A DNA stretch of 64,000 nt from Shewanella hafniensis (GTDB lineage Bacteria > Pseudomonadota > Gammaproteobacteria > Enterobacterales > Shewanellaceae): contig NZ_BPFD01000009.1 in NCBI RefSeq assembly GCF_019655335.1, positions 1-64,000 of the forward strand. Direction: 5' to 3'. A program made the position numbers and the translations under genes. The notes beneath the pieces were generated by a model. The model searched no databases. It was not told the origin of the DNA and worked only from the letters and a program-made list of their open reading frames with translations. Shown here in pieces: positions 54,489 to 63,700 of the stretch; the first letter of the stretch is position 1; each line of letters opens with the position of its first letter.

Positions 54489-56315
54489 TTACGCGATTGA
54501 GCGGATCACTGTAATGGATTGTTCGATATCGATATCACCGCGATCACTGACGCTGGCACGGATGCTCCAACTGTCACACGTTCCTTTAAAGACTTCGGCG
54601 CCTTCACGAATACCAATCAACATGCCAGGCGTTGCGGGTGGCAAGTCAACCATGACGGGCAAGGATAGTGTGACGTTGAGCTTGTCGCCTGTATCTGCCA
54701 GTGCATTGGTGCCAGCGATGCGAGCCGCTTGGTTATCGACGATCAACTGAGCACTAATATCAGCGGCAGGAATATTGCCCGCGCTGCCGGTGCGTTTCAC
54801 CTTGGCGCTAATCCCCTGTTGTTCACCCCGCAACCACACTACATCACACAATGGATTGCGGGAGACTGATTCGCTGTAATTGGTGATCACGGCATCATGC
54901 ACTGTTAGGTCCGGTACCGCTGTTGTCATTTCCCAAGGCACGGTTGGCCAGCGCGGAATGATCGTCAATTTGCGGGTGGCATCATCCGCTAAGATCATGC
55001 AGCCCAATTGGCTTGCTGCTTCGTTAATTGCGTCAATCGGTGACTTGTTACCCACGCTGAACGCGCCTGCTGGTACGCTAAAATCTGGTATCCCGCTTAG
55101 CTCTGCTGTCCAGCCTGTGTTTTGCAACAGATCACCGATAATACCGCCAAGGCTGCGCAAGACAGTGTTGGTGTAGCTGATAGGCAATCGATAAGGCGAT
55201 GACAGCTCTGCGGCGCGTGATCGGCCTGTGCTGCTGTGAGTTTCAATCCCGAAGGCTTTGCTGGTGCTTGGCTGCTCGGCAATGGCATAAAACTCATAAC
55301 CGTTGATGGTGATCAGCAATAGCTCATTGTGGGCGCGCTGCGCATCGATACGGCTTGAGAACTCAAGGCTAACCGACCTCGCCCACTGTCCACGGCTTTG
55401 GCTAATGCTACAACTTACGATCACAATCGGTAAACTGTCTGATACTCGCACGCATGTGATCGTTGGCTGCATTAAGTAGTACCTACGGATTTGGGGTTCA
55501 ATCGGGATTTTAAAATCGATATTGGGTAACGGTGGGTTAGCATCAATCAGGCCGCCGCCATCGTCCCAGTAGCAATAGTTCGGTGAGGCAGTGAACCGTA
55601 AAACAATTGGGTTTGATTGTGTAGATAATGACTCATTGAACCTAAGCGTGACCTTACCTACTGGTGGTCGGTATTTGGTTGAACAAACCCAGCGCGGTTC
55701 GTGGAAGCCCCATTTAATCGACTTTTCATCATCGACCACAATGCCACTGTACTGAATAATCAATAGGCTTTCTTGTTCTTGACCATCTATCCATGCGACT
55801 GCAGTGTGTAACTGGTGCGCGGCAATATCCAGCCAGTTGATTGAGGATTTTATTTGATGCTCATCGGGTACAACCCAGTTAACACTTAATGTAATTTGGT
55901 GATCAATTGGCAGCGACCAATTAACGCTGGTGTCAGTTCGAACTTCATCATTATTCAGCCAATGGATCTGTGATAGCGAATCATTAGCTACATTTGAAGC
56001 CCACGCTGAACTGATATTAACTTCACTTGAGTTGTAGTTTAGCCAAGGTGACTCGATTTTTGATTCAATATCAATAGCTAACTCGGTTAACAGTAATGAT
56101 TGCTCAACTTCATCCAGTGCAAACCAACCGATGCCACACTCGATGCCAAATGAATTATCAACTGGGATGATATTGACGGTGTTGGTGACAACGACAGTTA
56201 CAGGGATGATGATTGCAACACCTAACTTTATATCAGATGTTTCGCCACCAAAGCGCAGGGTAATAGGTGAGACAGTAGCAGTCCACGGTTTAGTGAATCG
56301 CAGGATAATTGCCAT
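54489..56315 (-). CDS. Phage tail-tip protein with 14-residue Trp repeats
   Basis: 608 residues. Three parts can be seen. The N-terminal ~75 residues and residues ~220-255 each contain paired LRF motifs spaced by 15 residues (LRFTKPW...ITLRFGG; TLRFNES...IVLRFTA). Between them, residues ~91-190 are an exact 14-residue repeat in which a Trp recurs seven times and then a Tyr, with a consensus S-V-N-W and D-H-Q-I. The C-terminal half (PTITCVRVSDSLPIVIVSCSISQSRGQWARSVSLEF onward) resembles baseplate-hub or tail-protein domains (SPIDAINEAASQLGCMILADD). It is probably part of the tail tip that contacts the host. No chaperone or lysozyme motif seen. Confidence 0.7.
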   Translation of the reverse strand: MAIILRFTKPWTATVSPITLRFGGETSDIKLGVAIIIPVTVVVTNTVNIIPVDNSFGIECGIGWFALDEVEQSLLLTELAIDIESKIESPWLNYNSSEVNISSAWASNVANDSLSQIHWLNNDEVRTDTSVNWSLPIDHQITLSVNWVVPDEHQIKSSINWLDIAAHQLHTAVAWIDGQEQESLLIIQYSGIVVDDEKSIKWGFHEPRWVCSTKYRPPVGKVTLRFNESLSTQSNPIVLRFTASPNYCYWDDGGGLIDANPPLPNIDFKIPIEPQIRRYYLMQPTITCVRVSDSLPIVIVSCSISQSRGQWARSVSLEFSSRIDAQRAHNELLLITINGYEFYAIAEQPSTSKAFGIETHSSTGRSRAAELSSPYRLPISYTNTVLRSLGGIIGDLLQNTGWTAELSGIPDFSVPAGAFSVGNKSPIDAINEAASQLGCMILADDATRKLTIIPRWPTVPWEMTTAVPDLTVHDAVITNYSESVSRNPLCDVVWLRGEQQGISAKVKRTGSAGNIPAADISAQLIVDNQAARIAGTNALADTGDKLNVTLSLPVMVDLPPATPGMLIGIREGAEVFKGTCDSWSIRASVSDRGDIDIEQSITVIRSIA

Positions 56316-56318
56316 GTG

Positions 56319-56642
56319 CTAAATCTCAATATACGTGGTGTTGGCTCGCAATACAAAGTTGCTTGGTTCTGTTATCACCTGTGATGCAATTTCTTGCGAC
56401 AGTACGAATACAGATTCATTCCAGTAACTCACATGGGTGATGATTGTTGGCTCACCTATTAAGATACTTACATCACCCACCAATATAATGCGACCATTAA
56501 TAGGTGAACCAAATGCCACAACCCCGCGAGGCACATCAATTTCACCTGTAAGACCATCAGCGCCTGGGTCAGCAGAGTGCAAGTTCACATGAGTGATAGT
56601 TAGCGCACCAAGCATGGCGTTTTTTGTAGTAGTGCTTATCAA
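56319..56642 (-). CDS. Phage tail-associated protein
   Basis: 107 residues. The phrase HVNLHSADPGADGLTGEIDVPRGVVAFG matches a motif (H-x-x-DPG-x-x-G) common in small phage tail proteins, the rest being beta-strands (IILVGDVSILIGEPTIITHVSYW). The start is a TTG at 56642 that overlaps the TGA stop of the preceding gene (TTGA), with GAGG eight bases upstream, so translation is coupled. Exact role unknown. Confidence 0.65.
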   Translation of the reverse strand: MISTTTKNAMLGALTITHVNLHSADPGADGLTGEIDVPRGVVAFGSPINGRIILVGDVSILIGEPTIITHVSYWNESVFVLSQEIASQVITEPSNFVLRANTTYIEI

Positions 56643-56932
56643 ATAAATGCCCTCGGATCAACCAGTTCACCCAACACCCCATCCGTAAATTTACAATCAT
56701 AAACCTCATCATCATCCACTATGCCAATTAATAATTTTTCAGTAACAGCATATTTCTCTGGCAAAACAATTCGAACCGGATTATTTGCACCAATAACCAT
56801 ATTAACTAAATTAGCAAGTGATATGCGTTCAAAAATGACAAGGCGATTTGATTCAGAGTCTACATCCACCTCAATCAAGGCGATATAACGCCTAGGTACA
56901 GTCAATACTTTGGTATTAAATATTCTAGTCAT
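56639..56932 (-). CDS. Phage tail-operon protein, unknown
   Basis: 97 residues, beta-rich, beginning MTRIFNTKVLTVPRRYIALI. No family recognised. It overlaps the previous gene by 8 bp and the next by 4 bp, supporting a real member of the tail operon. Confidence 0.6.
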   Translation of the reverse strand: MTRIFNTKVLTVPRRYIALIEVDVDSESNRLVIFERISLANLVNMVIGANNPVRIVLPEKYAVTEKLLIGIVDDDEVYDCKFTDGVLGELVDPRAFI

Positions 56933-57878
56933 ACCAGCTATCCAGTTTAATCATTGTGGTAACACCGTATTCGCTCGGTACGCAATAATAATCAACCCCA
57001 TTAGCGTTATAGATAGTCGGCCAGGGTTGATCACTGAATAAACAGCATGACAATCTAAACAAACCGGGTAACTTACCACGTACAAACGGGCGAGTGAGAC
57101 TGTTAGCCTGTGTTTTGTTATAGTAATCTAGGTCATATGGGTTTCCACCACCACGGATAATCACGTCCTGCAACATTATTGGCACCCCTGTGGATTCGGG
57201 GGTGCCTGCGTTTTTTTGCCAATCAGTACCTGCGGCAGCAACAAATCCATGACCGATTTTATATTCTGCGTATTGACCAGAATTATCTAAATCATAAAAT
57301 CGATTTGCCCACCAACCATTATCAGATGCGCCAATAGATTCGTTTTTAGTTCCAGACGTATCTGAACTATTCAAATTGTTACACACACTCGTCATTGCAA
57401 ACGGATCTGGTGCAAAAAATGAATCTATCTCCCCAACCCAAATACACTGACCATTAATTAGTGATATTTCACGAGCATTGTTATTTGCACCAATCCGCCA
57501 TGTTTGAAAATAAAACCCTTTTGATGTGCCAATTAAAATCCATGCATTCTCATTCGAGCCCGGTTGGAAAAACTTGAAATTCCCAAGTTTTGATAGCGTT
57601 GATGGTGGCGTAAACTCACTACCAGTAAGAAAATACATAGACGCATAGCTTGAGACTGAATTGGATCCAATACGCGCAAACCCCGTCGCTCCCGCTGTAC
57701 TGAACGTAATACGTTCACCGACAATTTCCTCAGCTATTCCCCACCCTAGTGGAGACTTTGAGCCATAGCCTTCAACAAGGCATTTTTTTATTACATTCAA
57801 TATGCCAGAACGAAACATAGTTGTAATATTCGGTGCGCCAGCGTCATCCCAACGATAAACAGTTACTGGTAATCCCAT
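56925..57878 (-). CDS. Phage tail structural protein
   Basis: 317 residues. MGLPVTVYRWDDAGAPNIT followed by ILNVIKKCLVEGYGSKSPLGWGI is a pattern seen in minor tail proteins of several siphophages and Mu-like phages (VYR-x-DD-x-GAP then GYG-x-K-x-x-GW). The rest is rich in G, S, Y and W and looks beta-structured. GAGAGAGGA precedes the ATG. It probably belongs to the tail tip or fibre-attachment region; the precise role is unknown. Confidence 0.7.
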   Translation of the reverse strand: MGLPVTVYRWDDAGAPNITTMFRSGILNVIKKCLVEGYGSKSPLGWGIAEEIVGERITFSTAGATGFARIGSNSVSSYASMYFLTGSEFTPPSTLSKLGNFKFFQPGSNENAWILIGTSKGFYFQTWRIGANNNAREISLINGQCIWVGEIDSFFAPDPFAMTSVCNNLNSSDTSGTKNESIGASDNGWWANRFYDLDNSGQYAEYKIGHGFVAAAGTDWQKNAGTPESTGVPIMLQDVIIRGGGNPYDLDYYNKTQANSLTRPFVRGKLPGLFRLSCCLFSDQPWPTIYNANGVDYYCVPSEYGVTTMIKLDSWYD

Positions 57879-57901
57879 TCCTCTCTCCTAAAATCAGCTT
57901 A

Positions 57902-60340
57902 TTAAGATTCGTTGCCACGGAACGCGAGCACGGCACGGTCGGTGGTGATTTGACTGTGACCGCTTTGCACTGTGCGCAATAGCATCACGGGTTTACTCGC
58001 GGCATAACTCATAAACCGAATGGCCTCGCCTGCTTGCCAGCCGCCACCAAATGCGCCGGAACGAATAATAAAGTACGGCTGCAGGGTTAGCGGGTTAACG
58101 GGGGCAAAGTCATTAAGCGTGTCGCCAGTGGCAATTTGACCGAGGCGGCGACCAACACAACGGAATGCGGTTGCTGAGGTGAAGATCAACACCCAGTCCT
58201 CGTTTACTGCCGTGTCGTTACGTACCTCAATTGGGAAATCAACAGTATTCATGTTGCCTGTGGCAGGTGAACCATCAAGATCCCAATTGTTAGCCCATGC
58301 CGTCATATCCCGCACTGTGCCGATACGGGCCTGTAAGTCTCCCAAATTTTGCACACTCGATACATTGGCACCAATGGGATAGCTTTGGCTCAGAGGGGCA
58401 GCGAGGATTAAGGCTTGCTCTTGTACGTCTGTCACTAGCGCAATTTCGCCAATGGTATCGGTGAGAATGAATGGCGCGGTAAAGCCCGTAAAATCGCTAT
58501 TGAGAGTGACAACACCTGTTGCTTTAACCCATGTGTAATGGGTATTAGCCAGCGTCCAAAGTGATTTACCCTCAGCATCGGTAATATCAACAAAGCGCGC
58601 ATTGGCGCGAGCGTTGTAGGTTTGGGCTGGCGCAGGACTGCTTACCACTTGTAATTCAGTATGCTGTACAGATACGGTATTCCAAGCAGTAAACGCATTC
58701 ACCACACCGCCGTTCTTAATCCGTAATGGATTAAGGCCATACAGTTCTGGTGGTGGTGATAGTGTGACAGTCTCACTAATGTCATAGCGCAGCGTGGTTA
58801 AATCTACAGCTTGGCTAAAGGTGAGCTGCACATTTGCATCCGTGATATTGCCGTTAATACCTAAGCCGGTGATCACACCTGCGTTGTCACTTGAGCCCGA
58901 TAACAGGGTGTCACCTGCAGCGTTGCTAATGGTGACATAAAAGGTGTCATAAATTGGGCTATCGGTGGCTAACGCAAAGCTGACGGTATTAGCTGAGGAC
59001 GTCGATTCCTCAATCAAACAGTCATAATGCACAGTGAAGTCACCACGGGCATCAAGGAACTTAGTGACTGCGCCAGTATGGTAGTCAAGCTGTACCAAAC
59101 GCACACCACCACTGACGAAGTTACCGCTAGACGTTTCTATCATGCTCACGCTGCCATGGGCAGTGTTTAAGAATGTCAGCACCATTTTAGTGGTACCGAG
59201 TGATATCTTTTTAAAATCAGGAAATGCGGTTTCGCTGCTATACACTCCATATTTTGCAGCGGAGACGTATTCAATTGTCAGCGTATCGACACCTGGTAAG
59301 TTAGAGGTGGTATTGGCTGTGACTGTTGTCCCTGTGACGCTGATATTCCAATAGGAAAAATTTGAGGCCGTCAGGCGCGGCTTAAAACCCAGTACCTCAT
59401 TAACAAAGTCATTATCTAAAATATCTGGCACATCAAAAATGTAAGTGTACTGACCATAAATATAAGGTTGAGAAACATTGTTTTTGATAACGGTACTTGG
59501 CACGTCACCACTGCCACCCTCAACAATACTTTTACCTGTGAGTGGATTAACCGTTTTTACTTTTGGCAGCAATTCAGTTTGCGTTGATTCAACAGCCAAA
59601 GTGTTGGTTGTTGAGGCCGCAGTAAGTTTGGTTACGCCATGATATTTAATGCCATCGTTATCACTGGTGTAGCGTAACTTAGTGCAGCCCGACTCACCGT
59701 TGATTGTTATATCGTAGTTAGGTGTGATAAACGGAATGGCAGGTTTAAACTTCACTATGCCTGTGGGACCACCAGTGACCGTTTCTTGAATTTGGCAGAA
59801 ATGCTCAAACCGTGGGTAAAGTGCACTTTCGGCGCCAGGATACTCAACAGAAATAACAACGGTTTGTCCCTGCAGTAATGTGACGTTCGACCAATACTCA
59901 GTGCCATTAAATAGATAACTAGATTGCAGATATGACTTAGGAAACGTGTCTTGCCCTTCCAAAAAGCCAATCAAGCGATTGCGGATCAACTGGCCAGCAC
60001 GAACGGAAGATTCTAGAATCTCAACCATATCGGTCATTCGGTCAGCATCATCAAGCGTGGCGGCCTCGGCGATCAACAAACTGACCAGATCATCGGTTGG
60101 CTTTTTGCTGATAAACACATGACCATCGAGCAAAATCGATGTATCAGGGGTGTCTAGTGCAGGGTAACACTTCACAATATCAACCGCAGATTGCGCGTGA
60201 TCTATGTCAGAAATAGCGCGAAACAGTTCGTTAAGCTTGCCAGACTCAACCGCCAGCTTAGTACGTTGTCCACCCGCATCATCACTTGAGCCCAATTGCT
60301 CAGGTTTAAATACTTTTAAATCTAAACGGGAAATAGTCAT
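57902..60340 (-). CDS. Large phage tail protein
   Basis: 812 residues. The N-terminal ~150 residues are helical (LNELFRAISDIDHAQSAVDIV, LVSLLIAEAATLDDADRMTDMVEILESSV). The remainder is a long beta-rich body with Thr/Ser/Asn-rich strands, two matching domains (ITPNYDITINGESGCTKLRY; YDISETVTLSPPPELYGLNPLRI), and a C-terminal jelly-roll-like segment (VDFPIEVRNDTAVNEDWVLIF, GRRLGQIATGDTLNDFAPVNP). No catalytic motif is visible. Its size and position after the tape measure and before the tail-tip genes suggest a central fibre or tail-tip protein. Seven bases separate it from the upstream 123-residue gene. Confidence 0.7.
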   Translation of the reverse strand: MTISRLDLKVFKPEQLGSSDDAGGQRTKLAVESGKLNELFRAISDIDHAQSAVDIVKCYPALDTPDTSILLDGHVFISKKPTDDLVSLLIAEAATLDDADRMTDMVEILESSVRAGQLIRNRLIGFLEGQDTFPKSYLQSSYLFNGTEYWSNVTLLQGQTVVISVEYPGAESALYPRFEHFCQIQETVTGGPTGIVKFKPAIPFITPNYDITINGESGCTKLRYTSDNDGIKYHGVTKLTAASTTNTLAVESTQTELLPKVKTVNPLTGKSIVEGGSGDVPSTVIKNNVSQPYIYGQYTYIFDVPDILDNDFVNEVLGFKPRLTASNFSYWNISVTGTTVTANTTSNLPGVDTLTIEYVSAAKYGVYSSETAFPDFKKISLGTTKMVLTFLNTAHGSVSMIETSSGNFVSGGVRLVQLDYHTGAVTKFLDARGDFTVHYDCLIEESTSSANTVSFALATDSPIYDTFYVTISNAAGDTLLSGSSDNAGVITGLGINGNITDANVQLTFSQAVDLTTLRYDISETVTLSPPPELYGLNPLRIKNGGVVNAFTAWNTVSVQHTELQVVSSPAPAQTYNARANARFVDITDAEGKSLWTLANTHYTWVKATGVVTLNSDFTGFTAPFILTDTIGEIALVTDVQEQALILAAPLSQSYPIGANVSSVQNLGDLQARIGTVRDMTAWANNWDLDGSPATGNMNTVDFPIEVRNDTAVNEDWVLIFTSATAFRCVGRRLGQIATGDTLNDFAPVNPLTLQPYFIIRSGAFGGGWQAGEAIRFMSYAASKPVMLLRTVQSGHSQITTDRAVLAFRGNES

Positions 60341-60347
60341 AAACGGC

Positions 60348-60719
60348 CTATAAAGTCAGAAACTTAAGAACCACGTTAGTGAGCTTTTCAAACCCGCCAA
60401 CTTCGTCAAATAAATCTTCACCCGTTATGGGTGAGCCTGCAGTGTTATCCCAAACCACGTTGTAACTGGTGCCTTCATAGGCCAACGTGAAGGCGGTTAA
60501 CGTAATGGCGGCATGGGCTTTTAATTGTTCAAACTCAGTGCGCAGCATCCATCCCGATTTGGTGCCTAACTCCATGGCAATACCGGCTGGAATAATGGTT
60601 TGCTGCACCAAAGGCGCACCGTTTAAGGCACGCTTCATATTGGCCGCAACGCGGGGCGTGTTGTCGCGGTTTAGCCACAGCAAATCCACCGCGATATCGA
60701 TGCTATCGATGGTTGTCAT
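60348..60719 (-). CDS. Phage tail protein, downstream of tape measure
   Basis: 123 residues, soluble: IDIAVDLLWLNRDNTPRVAANMKRAL then ILAA-type beta-strands and EQLKAHAAITLTAFTLAYEG. Its place directly after the tape measure is that of the distal-tail or minor tail proteins, but I do not recognise the family. The ATG at 60719 is 38 bp after the tape-measure stop. Confidence 0.65.
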   Translation of the reverse strand: MTTIDSIDIAVDLLWLNRDNTPRVAANMKRALNGAPLVQQTIIPAGIAMELGTKSGWMLRTEFEQLKAHAAITLTAFTLAYEGTSYNVVWDNTAGSPITGEDLFDEVGGFEKLTNVVLKFLTL

Positions 60720-60757
60720 AGGGACCTTTAATTAAATGGGACGAATAACAGGATTGG

Positions 60758-63700
60758 CTAACCGCCAACCGATTGCAGACGTTTGATCTCGTTCATCAAT
60801 TCGGTGACTAGGCTGCGCTTCATTTGGGCATTAAACGTGCTGTTACCCACCTGCAGTTGCAGCACTTGCATGTCTGAAGTGTTAGCCACAGATTGCGTGC
60901 TGGTTTGGGTATTGACTTGCGTGTTAACGGTTGCGGTTGCTTGAGTTTGAGCCGCAGTCTTAGCCGTTACAGCACTGGCTTCGGCTTGCTTCTTCGCCTC
61001 GGCGGCACTTTGCTTATCGGCGGCTTGCTGAGTTTTAATTTCGGCAGTGCGGAACTCATAAACTTGCTTTAGCGTTCGCTCTGCTTCATGTAAATCGGCA
61101 ATAAGCTGCTTATCGCCTGTACGTTCAGCAGCGGCGAGTTGCTCTTTAAGATCGGCGACTTGTTCCTGATAGCGGCGTTTTTCTATTTCATCTTGGCGGC
61201 CAAGGTAGCCATCAAGCTCATCCTGCAGCGACTTAAGCGTAGACTCGGCACTATCGCGCAGAGAGTCCATGCGCTGTTTGGCGCTGGCCAGTGCAGAAGT
61301 GAGCAAAGACATATCTTGATCATTCACTAGATCAAGCGCTTTAGTTGCTCGTGTTGCGCTGTTGATAATACTAAGATTTGCTTTATCGGTATTATCGAGC
61401 GCATCCACTAGATTAAGCAGTTCAAGCTTTTGGCGGTAATAGGCACGTTCGGCAATCTTGCCGGCTTTCTCGGTTTCAAGTGCCCAGGTGCGAAGCCCGA
61501 CAAAATCAACCGTTTTAGCCAACGTGTTATCAAGCTCATAGATAACACCCGTTAAACGTTCTATTTCGTTTTCGACTTGGCCAAGATCACCAAACTCCTT
61601 TTTCACGTTCTGCACACCATAAACAATGGTGTTGAAGTAACGCGCAGCACCATCACTTAAGGCTTTAACGTTGTCATAAACGGCGGTACCAATATCGGCA
61701 AAGTATTGAGCAATAGACTGCAAGCCCACTCCTGCTTGCTCTGCTGACTTAACAACAGTATCCATAGTATTAGATATGGTGGTGCCGATTTCTGTAGAAC
61801 CCTTTTGTACATTATCAGCCGTTTGTTGAGTGTTATCACCTAGGCCAGATTGCGCATCTTTTAAACGCTTATACTGTTCAATAAGCGTATCAAGATCTTT
61901 GCCTAACCCTAACGCTGCGGCTTGTTGACGAATACTGGCATCGACTTGCTCATCACTTGCCCCCGCCGCTTGAATCGCAACTTTGGCGTATTCAAGAAAG
62001 GCTTTATTAAGATCTTCAGTAGAAGCTTCACCATCCTTTGCTTTTTGCACCATAGTTTCAAAGGTTTCTTTAGCCGCCTTTTCTTGTGCTTTTAAACCTT
62101 CGACCGTTTTTCTTGTCGCAGCAGTATGTGCCAACTCTAAATCTTTAGTGGTGACCTTTTGTCCTTTTTGCGCTTCTTTTACAGCATCGGTAGCTTTTTC
62201 AAGTTTTACTTGAGCAGACTTATAGTCCTCAACTGAAGCTTGCCCACGAGAAAAAGCAACCCGAACACCCGCGAGCTCACGCTCTGCCGTTTCGCGCTGT
62301 TCAATCAAACCATTAATGGTGATGTTTTTAAGATTTTCGGTAGAAGTAGCAAGTCCATCTTGCTTTTGTTTTAGCTCGTCCTGTACTTGCCCAAGTCGAA
62401 GCGTAGAGTTTTCAAGCGCAATCTGGGCGGCATCAAGCTCGGCAACAGTCGTAGTGCCAACACTTTGCAAGTCGCTATAATGCTTTTTAGCCGCTTTGGT
62501 TCGTTCTTCCCATGTGAGCACTAAAGCCGCAGTACGTTCAACATCTGCTTGAGCATCATTAACGTTTTGTTGCTGTAACTCCCTTTTTAAATCCAGCTCT
62601 GTCTTTATAGACTCTTTAACTTTTACAGAATCTTCAGCTTGCTTTTTAGCAAGTTCATCGGCGGTTAATAATGCATCAGCCTGCGCTTTTGAAAGCTCTT
62701 GAGTCGCTTTACTCGCATCATCTTGTGCTTTTTTATATTGTTCAGCAGAGGCTTTACCCGTGATAAATGCTTCACGTACTTTTGTTAATGCCTCTTGCGC
62801 TAACTGATTTTGTTCCTCTTTTAAAACTTGTGTCGCAAAGCCAAGTTTAGTATTTGCATCAGCCAAGCCTGTCGTTGTTTTTTCCTGCGCAGATTGCGCA
62901 TCACTCAAACCTTTTAATGTATCAACCAGTAATTTTTGAGCAGTTGCGACATCTTCAGCAGAAGACTTCCCCGCATTGCGCACTGCATTGAAATGATCTT
63001 CTGCCGCAGTTTTGCGAGATAACCACAACTCGACTTCTCGTTTGGCTTGCTCACTTGCCAATTCGGCGGCTTGTTTCTCACCTTCACGAGCAGTAGCTTG
63101 CAGACTCATCTGCTCTAAAATAGCTGACTGAATTATATTTGAATTTTTAACTTGAGTTTCTGCAGTCTTATCTGAGTCCTGCCGAATATCAAACCCCATC
63201 TGCTTAAGAGATGCTGCAACGTCTTTTGAGTCTTGTTCGACTTGGTTAATTAAACCTTTGGATATTGAAAGAAAGCCATCTGCAACTGACTGAAAGAAAT
63301 TTGATAACTTATTGTCGCCAAAAACACTAAGTATTTTAGCCATTAACTGAGGGAATAATGACAGTAAACCCGCAGAAGCCGCCCCAATAAGCGAAAAACC
63401 AGCAGTAATTCCATTGAATACTAACCTGATACTACCCGCCACCACATTAAGCCCAGTAGCAAAGGCAGTAATGTTTTCCAACATGCCTTTAAGGCTTTCG
63501 CCACCATCCTTTAGAATGCTGGAAAAGAAATCGCTGATATCCTGCGCGGCTTGTTTTATTTTTCCGTTCTTATTTAATTCATCAAACTTAGTATTGAGGT
63601 CTTTAAGTAGATCAACAGCAACTTGATAAGCCCCAGAATCAGCAATGATCTGCTTAAACTCAGTCCATTTATTCGAAATTAAATTAATCTGACCGCCAAG

